Positions 6,078-6,137 of a stretch of 6,137 nucleotides of DNA are shown piece after piece. The translations under genes and the position numbers were made by a program. Source of the stretch: Treponema sp. (GTDB lineage: Bacteria; Spirochaetota; Spirochaetia; Treponematales; Breznakiellaceae); NCBI GenBank assembly GCA_031284105.1, contig JAITAN010000133.1:1-6137 (forward strand). Direction: 5' to 3'. Below the pieces are notes generated by a model. That model was not told where the DNA came from. It worked only from the letters and a program-made list of their open reading frames with translations, and did no database searches. Positions within the stretch are counted from its first letter, which is position 1, and each line of letters opens with the position of its first letter.

Positions 6078-6137
6078 ATGGACGATAAAACAACGCTTTT
6101 TCCAAATGGGGAAAAAGCGGCGGCGGCAGTTTTTACC
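6078..6137 (+). CDS. Start of a gene downstream of MerR, cut by the window edge
   Basis: ATG 6078 lies two bases after the MerR stop, with AGGAGG (6062-6067) ten bases upstream, inside the end of the regulator gene. Twenty codons are visible, beginning MDDKTTLFPNGEK. The 'FPxGEK' opening recalls small cupin or carboxymuconolactone-decarboxylase-like proteins often encoded after MerR genes, but 20 residues are too few for a call. It is presumably the target gene of the adjacent regulator. Confidence 0.6.
   Translation, partial: MDDKTTLFPNGEKAAAAVFT

Noticed and set aside
1..6137. CRISPR array, tRNA, rRNA or phage integration site
   Set aside because: No evenly spaced direct repeats and no cloverleaf or rRNA-like sequence was seen by eye.

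Overview
This is a bacterial window of mixed base composition with strong AGGAG-type ribosome binding sites and short intergenic gaps. The phylum cannot be fixed from the sequence. A gut-type anaerobe (spirochaete or Firmicute) is only a weak guess, from the kind of NCS1/DUF917/hydantoinase-like cluster and insertion-sequence remnants present.

Layout: (1) Positions 1-360, minus strand, hold the 3' part of a badly frameshifted IS5-family transposase that runs off the left edge. (2) Positions 358-737, plus strand, hold a truncated, frameshifted gene ending in a helix-turn-helix-like segment, then a possible 23-residue hydrophobic peptide ORF and a hairpin. (3) Positions 765-4700, minus strand, hold a compact three-gene operon. 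Reading 5' to 3' it encodes a CodB-like NCS1 permease, a DUF917 protein and a short hydantoinase/oxoprolinase-type (HyuA-like) ASKHA-fold protein. The gaps are 16 bases and a 4-base ATGA overlap, and each gene has its own AAGGAG site. (4) Positions 4701-4811 hold the operon leader and promoter region, with a perfect 19-base AT-rich palindrome overlapping the likely -10 element. (5) Positions 4812-5390 hold a decayed, truncated IS1-family transposase (minus strand) and, at its broken end, a plus-strand ribosome binding site followed by ATG-TAA. (6) Positions 5391-5656 hold no convincing gene, only inverted repeats. (7) Positions 5657-6137 hold a MerR-family regulator with a typical MerR operator in a stretched-spacer promoter, then the first 20 codons of a downstream gene that runs off the right edge.

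How it works together: the operon looks like an uptake-and-degradation module. The permease would import a small N-heterocycle (a pyrimidine, purine, hydantoin or thiohydantoin-like compound), and the two cytoplasmic proteins would open or modify the ring, perhaps with ATP. DUF917 stands where the HyuB partner of a classical hydantoinase/oxoprolinase pair would be. The substrate is not determined by the sequence. This intact module, bracketed by dead insertion sequences and carrying an unidentified operator, is the most interesting part of the window. The MerR unit appears to be a separate, self-regulated operon.
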